Assembly (NCBI RefSeq): GCF_021390535.1
Contig: NZ_JAJUXG010000015.1
Coordinates: forward strand, 1-64,000
Direction of reading: 5' to 3'
Length of the DNA stretch: 64,000 nucleotides
Origin: Dyadobacter sp. CY312
GTDB taxonomy: Bacteria > Bacteroidota > Bacteroidia > Cytophagales > Spirosomataceae
Shown here: one piece after another, positions 1-8,411 of the stretch
Layout of the letters: every line of letters begins with the position of its first letter
How positions within the stretch are numbered: the stretch's first letter is position 1
Notes under the pieces: model-generated
The model's database searches: none
What the model was told of the DNA's origin: nothing
Seen by the model: only the letters and a program-made list of their open reading frames with translations
Translations under genes and position numbers: made by a program

Positions 1-538
1 CATCGACATTGCCTTTGGTCAAATAGAATGAAAGTAATTCTCCCTTTTCATTGCAAACTAGATGCAGCTTAAAACCGTAGAACCAGCCCATTGAAGACTT
101 CCCTCTCTCAGCTAATGTTTTGAATACCTTATGGTTATGAATTCTCTGGTTTCTGCAAACTTTAATTGTGGTACTATCTATAAAGCTAATCCCCGTACAC
201 TTTCCCAGGGATTTTTCTTTCAAGAATAAAGCCAAAACAATAAAATAGCGACTCTGTATCTCAACAAACCTATTATAAGACAGTGACTTAGGAAATAAAT
301 CCGCCCAGTGATCCTGGACTATCTGTTGATAGTAATGCTTAAAAGTTCGATGAGCTCCTAAATGGAAACAGATCAAAATGGTCAATATCTCAGAATCTGA
401 CATGGATAAAGCCCTGTTTCTGTGCTGTTTATCCGTGGCGAGCTGAGCCAATTTCATATCTTTGATTCGTGACTCAAATTCCTTAGTGAAATCGTCTACA
501 ATGCAAAATATTTCGGTAACTTTATCCTTTGAAAACAT
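1..538 (-). CDS. IS982 family transposase, N-terminal 179 residues
   Basis: The minus-strand frame opens with ATG at 538 and runs open to the window edge, giving about 179 residues that begin MFSKDKVTEIFCIVDDF. The N-terminal half matches the IS982 pattern: a helical region with ALSMSDSEILTILICFHLG, then FIDSTTIKVCRN, which carries the first catalytic Asp of the DDE fold, and then GWFYGFKLHLVCNEKGE. It would catalyse cut-and-paste or copy-paste movement of its element. The remaining catalytic residues lie off the window. Family assignment is by motif recall; whether the enzyme is intact cannot be judged. Confidence 0.85.
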   Translation of the reverse strand, partial: MFSKDKVTEIFCIVDDFTKEFESRIKDMKLAQLATDKQHRNRALSMSDSEILTILICFHLGAHRTFKHYYQQIVQDHWADLFPKSLSYNRFVEIQSRYFIVLALFLKEKSLGKCTGISFIDSTTIKVCRNQRIHNHKVFKTLAERGKSSMGWFYGFKLHLVCNEKGELLSFYLTKGNVD

Positions 539-626
539 GGGAGAATATCGGTTAAATATTTGAATGTCAGATACTTAAATATACCAATATTTTCCCTGTT
601 TTTATAAATAATAAGCAAAGATTCTT
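1..626 (-). mobile_element. IS982-type insertion sequence, one end (partial)
   Basis: The left edge of the window cuts an insertion sequence whose transposase reads leftwards out of the window. The outer tip is not precisely defined. It must lie between the transposase start (538) and the point where the neighbouring reading frame stops matching its family, about 615-632, so the end given is an estimate. No terminal inverted repeat or target duplication can be verified because the other end is outside the window. Confidence 0.6.
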
Positions 627-1593
627 ATCCCGAATTGACGTTAAAATAGGTCATTTTAACCGGGAGAATACAGGTGCTAACTAATTCCTCTACCGAAAAG
701 TAAGGAACAGCCTGCCCGTCAACTACAACCCAAAGACTTCGTATTTTTTCAATTTCAGTATGAGCATACAACACATCAGACAAGGAAAGTGGTGACACCG
801 ATGAAATCATTGCTGTACCGGCTTCTATTTCATTATCCGTTGTACCCGCCTCTAAAATACCGTCTCCATCATCCAAATAAACTTTATAATTTATCTCAAA
901 CGGGGTAGTTGCAGTGGTCGTCACGTCTATGTCATAGCTATTTGATGCCGGATCGTTACAATTAAGGTTTCCACTTAATTCAATATCATTATTTACAAGT
1001 TGAAATCCCAAAGTAGAACAATGTACCGTAGGATTTTGTGAATTCGCATTTGTAGACCAGGCATCACCTTTAAGACTTGGCACCGAGTTACAGGAGCCTG
1101 GAATTGTTAATGTTAAATTAGTTACGGTATACCTATCAAAACCCGCATTAAGCCCTCCTCCCTTTGTTATTGTTATACCCGTAAACATAGGAGAAACTGC
1201 TGCATCTGCCCTGTATTCCTCAAGGAGAACAGGAATAGCATTAGTGTTATCTATCACCAGGGTTGCCAGAGCATTGCCTAGCTGCGTACTGGTGGGGGCA
1301 GAACTGTAGGGAATAGGATGAGAAGCTGTGTACCCATCCAGTGTCCAGAGATGTACAAAAATAAACTTGTTACCATTGTTACTCTCGAGGTCAAAGGACA
1401 AATCAATATTTACCTGACAATTAGTACCATCAAATGTAGTAGTATTTAGCGACACCCCAGGACTATCGAAGTCACACTGAGCTGTGGATTTCCCAACAAC
1501 AAAAAACATACAATAAAAAAAACAGGTAAACGACACAAAATGTGACAAGGCGCCAAGCGACCTATTTCGAAGAGGGTTGTAGAACATTTTCAT
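625..1593 (-). CDS. Secreted protein, probable T9SS cargo truncated at its C-terminus
   Basis: A 322-residue protein with an N-terminal export signal (residues 1 to about 38, hydrophobic stretch then STAQC) and a Cys- and Thr-rich extracellular-looking body of unknown fold. It ends with ILPVKMTYFNVNSG. In Bacteroidota, LPVxLTxF is the usual hinge just before a fibronectin-like region and a C-terminal type IX sorting domain of about 80-100 residues. Here translation stops three residues after that hinge, next to the IS982 end, so the sorting domain is missing. Inference: insertion removed the C-terminus, and the product may be exported to the periplasm but not anchored or secreted. The body of the protein is not recognised. 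The start has in-frame ATGs at 1593 and 1587; the first is taken. Confidence 0.7.
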   Translation of the reverse strand: MKMFYNPLRNRSLGALSHFVSFTCFFYCMFFVVGKSTAQCDFDSPGVSLNTTTFDGTNCQVNIDLSFDLESNNGNKFIFVHLWTLDGYTASHPIPYSSAPTSTQLGNALATLVIDNTNAIPVLLEEYRADAAVSPMFTGITITKGGGLNAGFDRYTVTNLTLTIPGSCNSVPSLKGDAWSTNANSQNPTVHCSTLGFQLVNNDIELSGNLNCNDPASNSYDIDVTTTATTPFEINYKVYLDDGDGILEAGTTDNEIEAGTAMISSVSPLSLSDVLYAHTEIEKIRSLWVVVDGQAVPYFSVEELVSTCILPVKMTYFNVNSG

Positions 1594-2008
1594 AGTCTTG
1601 TAGATTTATATATGACTGATTTTCAATGTGTTACATGAATATATTCATAAATAATATCTCTTAAACCCATGGCAGACTATTTGAACCTAAAACTTATTTA
1701 ACGGTTTCGAAAGAGCACAGGCTGTCCTTAAAAAAGGTGATAGATAACAGCCCGCAGAACGAAAATATGAGGATTTGAGTCGGTGGATTAACCCGGACGA
1801 AGTCATGCGTTTGAGGAAAAAGAAAACCAGATCACTACTTCTAAAAGGACATTGGCGTTTTGGATAATGCACCTGTTGCAGACTTCCTCCCCGCCAACCT
1901 GACAACCCTCAACTTACCCAACTACACGCTAAATCAAAATCCACAATTTTCTATTAGTAAGTATTTGTATTTCATAACTTTATAGAAACAAATTCTCTCA
2001 CTAAAACT
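1594..2008. other. Intergenic region with gene remnants
   Basis: A 415-base stretch without an intact gene. It contains the decayed peptidase 3' end at 1796-1877 (listed separately). The flanking bases 1690-1795 and 1878-1930 resemble former coding sequence broken by stops and frameshifts, but I cannot assign them. The 72-residue minus-strand frame at 1687-1905 is the complement of this relic and is not a gene. Confidence 0.6.
1796..1877 (+). pseudogene. Relic of the 3' end of an S9 peptidase gene
   Basis: Bases 1796-1877 align with bases 3831-3906 of the downstream S9 peptidase gene: both share AAAGAAAACCAGATCAC and then an (A)GGACATTGGCGTTT-like stretch. In the intact gene this codes for DEGHGFVKKENQITTSKKTLAFLDK. 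The relic lacks one base before its TCATG and one base before its GGATAA, so the frame is broken twice. It looks like the tail of a tandem paralogue that decayed or was deleted, possibly during rearrangement next to the IS element. Confidence 0.7.
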
Positions 2009-2014
2009 TTGATA

Positions 2015-3934
2015 ATGATGATGGTTCAGTCAAAATCAGTACTAGCCGTGGTAGTTATGGCCGGGCTATTAGGTTCTTGTAATAAAAAGGAAGAAGACAA
2101 ATCCCGAATACCAAAACAGTACACCATTGAGCAGCTGGCCAGCAACTTGTCGGTTTCAGCTGCCGGTTTCAGTGCCGATGAATCGAAGGTGTTGGTAAGC
2201 AATAATTCCTCCGGAATTTTCAACGTATATGAACTAAACGTTGCCGACACTACTTCCAAAGAACTCACATCGTCGAAAAAGGAATCATTTTTCGCAGTTG
2301 ATTATCTTCCCAAAAGTGACAATTATATTTATTCCGCCGATCAGGGTGGTGACGAGAATGCGCATCTTTATTTGAGAAGCAAGACCGATTCTACCGCAAA
2401 AGATCTTACGCCCTGGCCAAAAAGCGCAAACAATTTTGCCGGATGGAGCGACGATAAAAAGGCGATGTACGTGAGCAGCAACAAACGCGATCCTAAGTTT
2501 TTTGACATATGGAAACTGGAAACGGCATCATGGAAGCCTACTTTGCTTTTCGAAAACAAAGATGGTTATACACCATCGGGTGTGAGCAAAAGCGAACGTT
2601 ATGTGGCCCTAACGAAGGAAATCACATCAGATAAAAACGACCTGTATTTGTACGACCGCACTTCAAAAACAACCAAACGCCTGAGCAACGACAACGAAGC
2701 GATTTGGTTCCCGCTGGCTTTTGAGAAAAACGACAGCATTATGTACTATGCCACGAGCGACGGAAGCGAGTTTACCTACATCACTAAATACAACATCAAT
2801 AGCGGAAAGGCCGAAAAATACTTTGAAGACAAATGGGACGTGGTAAACATGAGCCTGAGTGAGAATGAGAAATATCACACCATTTTCATTAACGATGATG
2901 GCAAAAACAAGGTGCTGCTATTCGATCACGCAAGTGGCAAAGCCATCAATTTCCCGGATATCAAGGATGCGGATGTGCTGAATGTCATTATTTCTCCAAC
3001 GGAAAGGAATATGCTGTTAACCGTAGGCAGCAGCACAAGCCCGACAAACCTGTATACCTATAATTTTGAAAAGAAGGAGTTGAAACAACTCACGTCGACG
3101 CTAAACAAGGCAATTGATGAGAATGATCTGGTAAAAGCGGAAGTGGTTCGTTTTAAATCTTTTGACGGAAAAGAGATCCCTGCGATTTATTACAAACCGC
3201 TACAAGCCAGCAAGGACAGCAAAACCCCGGCGCTGGTTTGGGTTCATGGCGGTCCGGGTGGACAAAGTCGGGTTGGGTTCAGCAATTCCATTCAATATCT
3301 GGTGAATCATGGCTATGCAGTACTCGCTGTGAACAACCGCGGTAGCAGCGGATATGGAAAGACATTTTATAAAATGGACAACAAAGACCACAGCAACGGC
3401 GATTTGAAGGATTGTGTTTGGGGTAAAAAATGGCTTGCCGAGCAAAATTATATCGACAGCAGTGCGATAGGAATTTATGGCGGCAGTTATGGAGGCTGTA
3501 TGGTTTTGGCCGCACTTGCATTTCAGCCGGACGAATTTAAAGTTGGGGTGGATTTGTTCGGTGTTGCCAACTGGCTACGTACATTGAGAAGCATTCCGCC
3601 ATACTGGGAAGCAGCCCGAAAAGCACTTTATGATGAACTGGGTGACCCGTCAACCGCGGACAGCGTTCGACTTAAAAGCATTTCGCCTTTATTCAATTAT
3701 GAAAAAATTAAAAAACCACTAATCGTTTTCCAAGGCGCGAACGATGTTCGGGTTTTGAAAGTGGAGAGCGATGAAATTGTAGCGGGCGTGAAGAAAAACG
3801 GTATACCGGTTGAGTATGTGGTATACCGCGATGAAGGTCATGGATTTGTAAAAAAAGAAAACCAGATCACCACCTCCAAAAAGACACTGGCGTTTCTGGA
3901 TAAATACCTGAAAACACAACCAGAAACCAAGTGA
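2015..3934 (+). CDS. S9 family (prolyl oligopeptidase-like) lipoprotein peptidase
   Basis: A 639-residue serine peptidase of the prolyl oligopeptidase/acylaminoacyl-peptidase type. The N-terminus is a lipoprotein signal with LLGSC at Cys22, so it is probably anchored facing the periplasm. Residues of about 35-370 form a beta-propeller of short repeats. The alpha/beta hydrolase domain follows from about 380, with the oxyanion motif HGGPGG, nucleophile Ser491 in GGSYGG, Asp577 in GANDVR and His609 in DEGHGF. The triad is complete. It would cleave short peptides. The ATG at 2015 is chosen over the TTG two codons upstream. A decayed copy of its 3' end lies just upstream, and a good hairpin terminator follows. 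Confidence 0.92.
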   Translation: MMMVQSKSVLAVVVMAGLLGSCNKKEEDKSRIPKQYTIEQLASNLSVSAAGFSADESKVLVSNNSSGIFNVYELNVADTTSKELTSSKKESFFAVDYLPKSDNYIYSADQGGDENAHLYLRSKTDSTAKDLTPWPKSANNFAGWSDDKKAMYVSSNKRDPKFFDIWKLETASWKPTLLFENKDGYTPSGVSKSERYVALTKEITSDKNDLYLYDRTSKTTKRLSNDNEAIWFPLAFEKNDSIMYYATSDGSEFTYITKYNINSGKAEKYFEDKWDVVNMSLSENEKYHTIFINDDGKNKVLLFDHASGKAINFPDIKDADVLNVIISPTERNMLLTVGSSTSPTNLYTYNFEKKELKQLTSTLNKAIDENDLVKAEVVRFKSFDGKEIPAIYYKPLQASKDSKTPALVWVHGGPGGQSRVGFSNSIQYLVNHGYAVLAVNNRGSSGYGKTFYKMDNKDHSNGDLKDCVWGKKWLAEQNYIDSSAIGIYGGSYGGCMVLAALAFQPDEFKVGVDLFGVANWLRTLRSIPPYWEAARKALYDELGDPSTADSVRLKSISPLFNYEKIKKPLIVFQGANDVRVLKVESDEIVAGVKKNGIPVEYVVYRDEGHGFVKKENQITTSKKTLAFLDKYLKTQPETK

Positions 3935-3980
3935 TCTGATGGCAGCCAAATTGTAATAATTGTATTTGAAATTACAGAAA

Positions 3981-4009
3981 AGAGATCAGAATATTTGGTC
4001 TCTTTTTTT
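3981..4009 (+). terminator. Rho-independent terminator after the S9 peptidase
   Basis: AGAGATC (3981-3987) pairs with GGTCTCT (3997-4003), with one G-U pair, and is followed by a run of seven T. Confidence 0.8.
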
Positions 4010-4083
4010 GTAACCCCTTAAATTATAGCCCTTTTATTGCCCATCGCTAAACCACTTTAACAGCAAATAGAAAAATACTTTTT

Positions 4084-4157
4084 TGTAAACTTTTTTCTAC
4101 AACTAAAAAATAATGAACTCACTATAAATTAGTTACAAATAATTTCTGTAAACTTTT
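4084..4157 (+). repeat. Two direct copies of TGTAAACTTTT upstream of nrdJ
   Basis: The 11-mer TGTAAACTTTT occurs at 4084-4094 and again at 4147-4157, 63 bases apart, which is six helical turns. It lies in the 306-base gap (3935-4240) before nrdJ, which otherwise holds the peptidase terminator and AT-rich sequence. No NrdR-type box was recognised. A regulatory role is inference. Confidence 0.4.
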
Positions 4158-4240
4158 CTCCATTTAAATCTTCGTAACATGTATTAATTTACTAAATTTA
4201 CCAGCTCGATTTTTAACCCCAACACATACCAACACACAAA

Positions 4241-6793
4241 ATGGAAGTTACCAATTCCTTTCAAACGGAACAGACCTACACCAGCGACGAAGCGTATCAG
4301 GCTTCGGTTCAATACTTTAAAGGAGACGAACTTGCGGCCCGCGTTTGGGTGAACAAATATGCTCTTAAAGATTCTTACGGAGCGATCTACGAAGCGACTC
4401 CGGATGACATGCATCGCAGGATTGCAAAAGAAATTGCAAGGATAGAAGTACGTTATCCAAATCCACTAAGTGAGGACGAAATTTTCGACCTGATCAAGGA
4501 TTTCAAATACATTATACCACAAGGAAGCCCGATGACCGGAATCGGAAACCCTTTCCAGATCGCTTCTTTGTCCAACTGCTTTGTGATCGGCAATGGTTCT
4601 GCTGCGGATTCTTACGGCGGAATTATGAAAGTGGATCAGGAGCAGGTGCAGCTGATGAAACGTCGTGGAGGTGTTGGTCACGATTTGTCACACATCCGCC
4701 CGAAAGGATCGCCTGTTAAAAATTCGGCGCTAACTTCAACGGGTATTGTTCCCTTTATGGAGCGGTACTCAAATTCAACACGCGAAGTAGCTCAGGACGG
4801 TCGCCGTGGCGCATTGATGCTCTCTGTGGCAATTAAACACCCGGATTCTGAAAATTTCATCGATGCAAAAATGGAATCCGGCAAAGTGACCGGTGCTAAT
4901 GTTTCGGTTCGTATTGACGATGCGTTTATGAGAGCTGTTGAATCCAACAGTCTTTACAACCAGCAATATCCGATCAATAGCGCCACGCCAACTTACCAAA
5001 AGGATATTGATGCAAATGCGCTTTGGAAGAAAATAGTACACAATGCATGGCGTTCGGCTGAGCCTGGAATTCTGTTCTGGGATACGATTATCCGTGAATC
5101 AGTTCCGGATTGTTATGCCGATTTGGGATACGAAACGGTTTCTACCAACCCATGCGGTGAGATACCGCTTTGTCCGTACGATTCGTGCCGTTTGCTTGCA
5201 ATCAATTTGTTCTCTTATGTAGAAAATCCGTTTACCAAAGAGGCTGCATTCAATTGGACTTTGTTCAAAAAACACATTGCTGCCGCACAACGGATGATGG
5301 ATGACATCATTGATCTGGAATTGGAAAAGATTGACGCGATACTTTTAAAAATCGATGAAGATCCAGAAGATGCGGAGATCAAACGGACAGAACGTAACCT
5401 TTGGCTCAATATCCAGACCAAAGCTAATGAAGGCAGAAGAACCGGGATTGGTATCACTGCGGAAGGTGACATGCTTGCTGCGTTGGGATTGCGGTACGGA
5501 AGTGATGAAGGAACCGAATTCTCTGTTGAAATCCATAAAACGGTTGCTTTGGAAGCTTACAGGGCTTCTGTGCATACAGCCAAAGAACGTGGTGCATTCT
5601 CCATTTTTGACTCAGAAAGAGAGAAAAATAATCCTTTTATTCTTCGTTTGAAAGAAGCCGATGCACAGCTTTATTATGAAATGCTGGAATATGGCAGAAG
5701 GAATATTGCATTGCTGACCATCGCTCCTACCGGAACAACGAGTTTGATGTCTCAAACCAGTTCGGGAATTGAGCCGGTTTTCATGCCGGTTTATAAAAGA
5801 AGAAGAAAAGTGAACCCGAATGACAAAGATGTTCGTGTTGACTTTGTGGATGAAGTGGGTGATTCATGGGAAGAATACATCGTTTTCCACCATCGTTTCA
5901 AGCAATGGATGGAGATCAATGGCTATGATACTTCGGTGAATTACTCGGAAAAAGAACTGGAAGAAATCGTTAAGAAATCGCCTTACTACAAAGCGACTTC
6001 AAACGACGTAAATTACCTGAATAAGGTAAAAATGCAAGGTGCTATTCAAAAGTGGGTGGACCATTCGATCAGCGTTACGATCAACATGCCAAACGATGTG
6101 ACCGAGGAATTGGTAGGCGAGTGTTACATGGAAGCCTGGAAAGCGGGTTGCAAGGGAGTTACAGTATATCGTGATGGTTCACGTTCAGGCGTTCTGATCT
6201 CAGCGGACGACAAACAAAAAGAACCGGAAGTGGTTGCTAATACTCCATTCCCGACTATCCGTCCTCAGACGCTTGAGGCGGAAGTTGTTCGTTTCCAGAA
6301 TAAAAAAGACAAATGGATTGCTTTTATTGGCTTAATAGATGACAAACCCTACGAAATTTTCACTGGTTTTGCGGATGATGAAGACGGAATATTGATTCCA
6401 AGATGGGTTGATGAAGGTTTGATCATCAAGAACCGCGAAGCTGATGGAAGTTCACGCTACGATTTCCAATATAAAAACACAAGAGGTTACAAAACGACCA
6501 TCGAAGGCTTATCTCACAAGTTCAATCCGGAATATTGGAACTACGCCAAGTTGATTTCCAGCACATTACGTCACGGAATGCCAATTGAAAAAGTGGTAGA
6601 CCTGATCAGTAGTTTGCAACTGGATGAATCCATCAATACCTGGAAAAACGGTGTAGCCCGTGCCTTGAAACGTTATGTCCCGGATGGTACGGAAGTAAAA
6701 AAGCAAAGCTGCCAGAACTGTAATTCTACAAATCTGATGTATCAGGAAGGATGTTTGACTTGTAAGGATTGCGGCAGTTCGAAGTGTGGGTGA
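4241..6793 (+). CDS. nrdJ: Adenosylcobalamin-dependent (class II) ribonucleotide reductase
   Basis: An 850-residue class II ribonucleotide reductase that reduces ribonucleotides to deoxyribonucleotides using a cobalamin-generated radical and therefore does not need oxygen. Key landmarks are Cys113 in LSNCFVIG, GGVGHDLSHIRPKG at 143-156, and the catalytic N-x-C-x-E in NPCGEI (Asn303, Cys305, Glu307). The barrel runs to about residue 660. The C-terminal tail is Cys-rich (CQNC, CLTC, CKDC), as expected for the swinging-arm cysteines and zinc-ribbon that re-reduce the active site. The length is normal for Bacteroidota NrdJ. It stands alone between a terminator and a strong hairpin. A paired direct repeat lies upstream. 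Confidence 0.96.
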   Translation: MEVTNSFQTEQTYTSDEAYQASVQYFKGDELAARVWVNKYALKDSYGAIYEATPDDMHRRIAKEIARIEVRYPNPLSEDEIFDLIKDFKYIIPQGSPMTGIGNPFQIASLSNCFVIGNGSAADSYGGIMKVDQEQVQLMKRRGGVGHDLSHIRPKGSPVKNSALTSTGIVPFMERYSNSTREVAQDGRRGALMLSVAIKHPDSENFIDAKMESGKVTGANVSVRIDDAFMRAVESNSLYNQQYPINSATPTYQKDIDANALWKKIVHNAWRSAEPGILFWDTIIRESVPDCYADLGYETVSTNPCGEIPLCPYDSCRLLAINLFSYVENPFTKEAAFNWTLFKKHIAAAQRMMDDIIDLELEKIDAILLKIDEDPEDAEIKRTERNLWLNIQTKANEGRRTGIGITAEGDMLAALGLRYGSDEGTEFSVEIHKTVALEAYRASVHTAKERGAFSIFDSEREKNNPFILRLKEADAQLYYEMLEYGRRNIALLTIAPTGTTSLMSQTSSGIEPVFMPVYKRRRKVNPNDKDVRVDFVDEVGDSWEEYIVFHHRFKQWMEINGYDTSVNYSEKELEEIVKKSPYYKATSNDVNYLNKVKMQGAIQKWVDHSISVTINMPNDVTEELVGECYMEAWKAGCKGVTVYRDGSRSGVLISADDKQKEPEVVANTPFPTIRPQTLEAEVVRFQNKKDKWIAFIGLIDDKPYEIFTGFADDEDGILIPRWVDEGLIIKNREADGSSRYDFQYKNTRGYKTTIEGLSHKFNPEYWNYAKLISSTLRHGMPIEKVVDLISSLQLDESINTWKNGVARALKRYVPDGTEVKKQSCQNCNSTNLMYQEGCLTCKDCGSSKCG

Positions 6794-6803
6794 GTATGAG
6801 TAG

Positions 6804-6845
6804 AGCCTGTCCGGCTTTAAAAATCGGGCAGGCTTTAATTTTTCA
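6804..6845 (+). terminator. Terminator after nrdJ
   Basis: A 10-bp stem (AGCCTGTCCG at 6804-6813 with CGGGCAGGCT at 6825-6834, one G-T pair) is followed by TTTAATTTTT. The convergent TlpA-like gene ends at 6843, so the hairpin may serve both directions. Confidence 0.85.
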
Positions 6846-8258
6846 AAGACCAGTATACAGTTTTACAAATTCTACCCAGTTTTTGCCATTCGGTACCCGA
6901 AGGTATTTTCCTTGTGGAGTGATTAACAATTTTGTTGGATAGTAAGTTACGGCAAAACTTTTCTCAACTTTGCCGTCTGACATGGCAACAGGAAAAGTAA
7001 ATTTTTTCTCCTGAATATAACCCAAAACTTTGTCCTTCTTGTCGTTGCACGCAATAGTCAAAACGGTCATTTTATCTTGTTTTGGCTTGATGTACGACTG
7101 ATATAAATTTTCGAGATCAGGATGCTCTTCCCGGCAAGGCGCACACCAAGTCCCCCAAAAGTCGATCAAAATCCACTTCCCGTTCAATTCTTTTCCTAAA
7201 AATTTCTTATCATCCAGCATAGAAAGCTCAATGGGCGGAATATTTGCCGATCTACTGTTTACGTTTTCGAGCCAATAAGCTTCGAAACTCATTTTGTTAT
7301 TATCTGTTCGGCCGTAGACTTCTTCTAACTGACTTTTGTGTGTGGGATCAGCTAGAGACATTTCCAGTAGTACAGGAATCAATTTATTGTTATCAGCTTT
7401 TTGTTGCGTCAAGAAAGTCAAATAATCGCTCTGAAAGGAGATTTTATCTGCACCAAATAGAAAGGGCATGTCGTAATAAAATCCATAGTTGGTTAAATCT
7501 ATTCGATCAGGACTATTTTTGAAAGCAATTTTTAGACTGGACTCTTTCTCCTCCAAATTCTGGGTATTGATGGCTCTCAACAAATTTAAGCTGGCGTAAA
7601 TATACCTCAACCAGGATCGTCTCCGTAGTTCATCATATGGAGTCGACTCGGTCACAGAGATTGGAGCATTGCCAAATTGTTTACTTAAAGCGACGAAAAG
7701 TTGTTCAGAAACCTCAGATAAAGCCGGATTCCCTACGATTGCTTTATATATCAACACCCCATATCGTCCTGATTTGCTGGCATATAAATCATTTGACTCA
7801 ACTTCATTTTTGATAAACTTATTGATGAGTGTTGTTACCTGGGTCGGGTTTTTAGCAGATGCCTGGATTTTCATCCAAAGGTCGAGTGGACGTACTAAAG
7901 TTGACAACTCGGTTGTTGTGTCACGTGTCAATAAACCTAACAAAGTTGTTGCAAATTCCTTTTTTTCAGAGGCGTTCTTACCCGATGTATCGATCAGCAT
8001 CTGGGCGAGAGGATAGTGAATCTCGTCACTCAACAATCCCTTTGTTTCCTTCGTGAGATCCTTCGAAAACTTTACAATATAAACGAATGCAGAATCCTGG
8101 TTCGGACTTTCATTTATGTATTTTTTGACATTTGTAAAATTACCCGACTGCTCAGTAGTTAGCGTAATAGGGCTCTGGGCTTGTACATGGTAAAGCGACA
8201 AGACCAGAAGCATAAACTGGGAGTGGATTGTTAATCCTTTGAATCGTTTTAGAAACAT
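6843..8258 (-). CDS. Secreted TlpA-like thioredoxin-fold protein
   Basis: A 471-residue exported protein with a signal peptide (residues 1 to about 28, ending VQAQS). The first 320 residues are helical and not assigned. The C-terminal 130 residues are a thioredoxin fold of the TlpA/ResA type, with GKWILIDFWGTWCAPCREE carrying the redox pair Cys372 and Cys375, and a cis-Pro region at AVTYYPTKLLI. The expected role is thiol-disulfide exchange in the periplasm. The gene stands alone: a perfect hairpin separates it from purB upstream. The long N-terminal part resembles that of other Bacteroidota TlpA proteins of unknown partner. Confidence 0.85.
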   Translation of the reverse strand: MFLKRFKGLTIHSQFMLLVLSLYHVQAQSPITLTTEQSGNFTNVKKYINESPNQDSAFVYIVKFSKDLTKETKGLLSDEIHYPLAQMLIDTSGKNASEKKEFATTLLGLLTRDTTTELSTLVRPLDLWMKIQASAKNPTQVTTLINKFIKNEVESNDLYASKSGRYGVLIYKAIVGNPALSEVSEQLFVALSKQFGNAPISVTESTPYDELRRRSWLRYIYASLNLLRAINTQNLEEKESSLKIAFKNSPDRIDLTNYGFYYDMPFLFGADKISFQSDYLTFLTQQKADNNKLIPVLLEMSLADPTHKSQLEEVYGRTDNNKMSFEAYWLENVNSRSANIPPIELSMLDDKKFLGKELNGKWILIDFWGTWCAPCREEHPDLENLYQSYIKPKQDKMTVLTIACNDKKDKVLGYIQEKKFTFPVAMSDGKVEKSFAVTYYPTKLLITPQGKYLRVPNGKNWVEFVKLYTGL

Positions 8259-8350
8259 GACGTTGTCGTTTACATGTGAAAAAATAACAGAGTAAATATA
8301 TAAAAAACATTTATATATAATTAATTATCCTTATTGCACATGTATATAAA

Positions 8351-8390
8351 TCAAGAAAGGAATCAATCTCCCGATTGATTCCTTTCTTGA
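8351..8390 (-). terminator. Perfect 18-bp hairpin, purB terminator
   Basis: TCAAGAAAGGAATCAATC (8351-8368) and its exact reverse complement (8373-8390) flank a 4-base loop. It lies between the purB stop and the next minus-strand gene. The T-tract is weak (TTTATATA on the minus strand). Confidence 0.75.
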
Positions 8391-8411
8391 TCCTTTAATG
8401 ACTATTCCTAA

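Noticed and set aside
1687-1905. 72-residue minus-strand frame
   Set aside because: It is the complement of the decayed S9 peptidase remnant on the plus strand.
4070-4240. NrdR box or cobalamin riboswitch before nrdJ
   Set aside because: No NrdR-type consensus and no B12-box sequence could be recognised; only an AT-rich region with a direct repeat is present.
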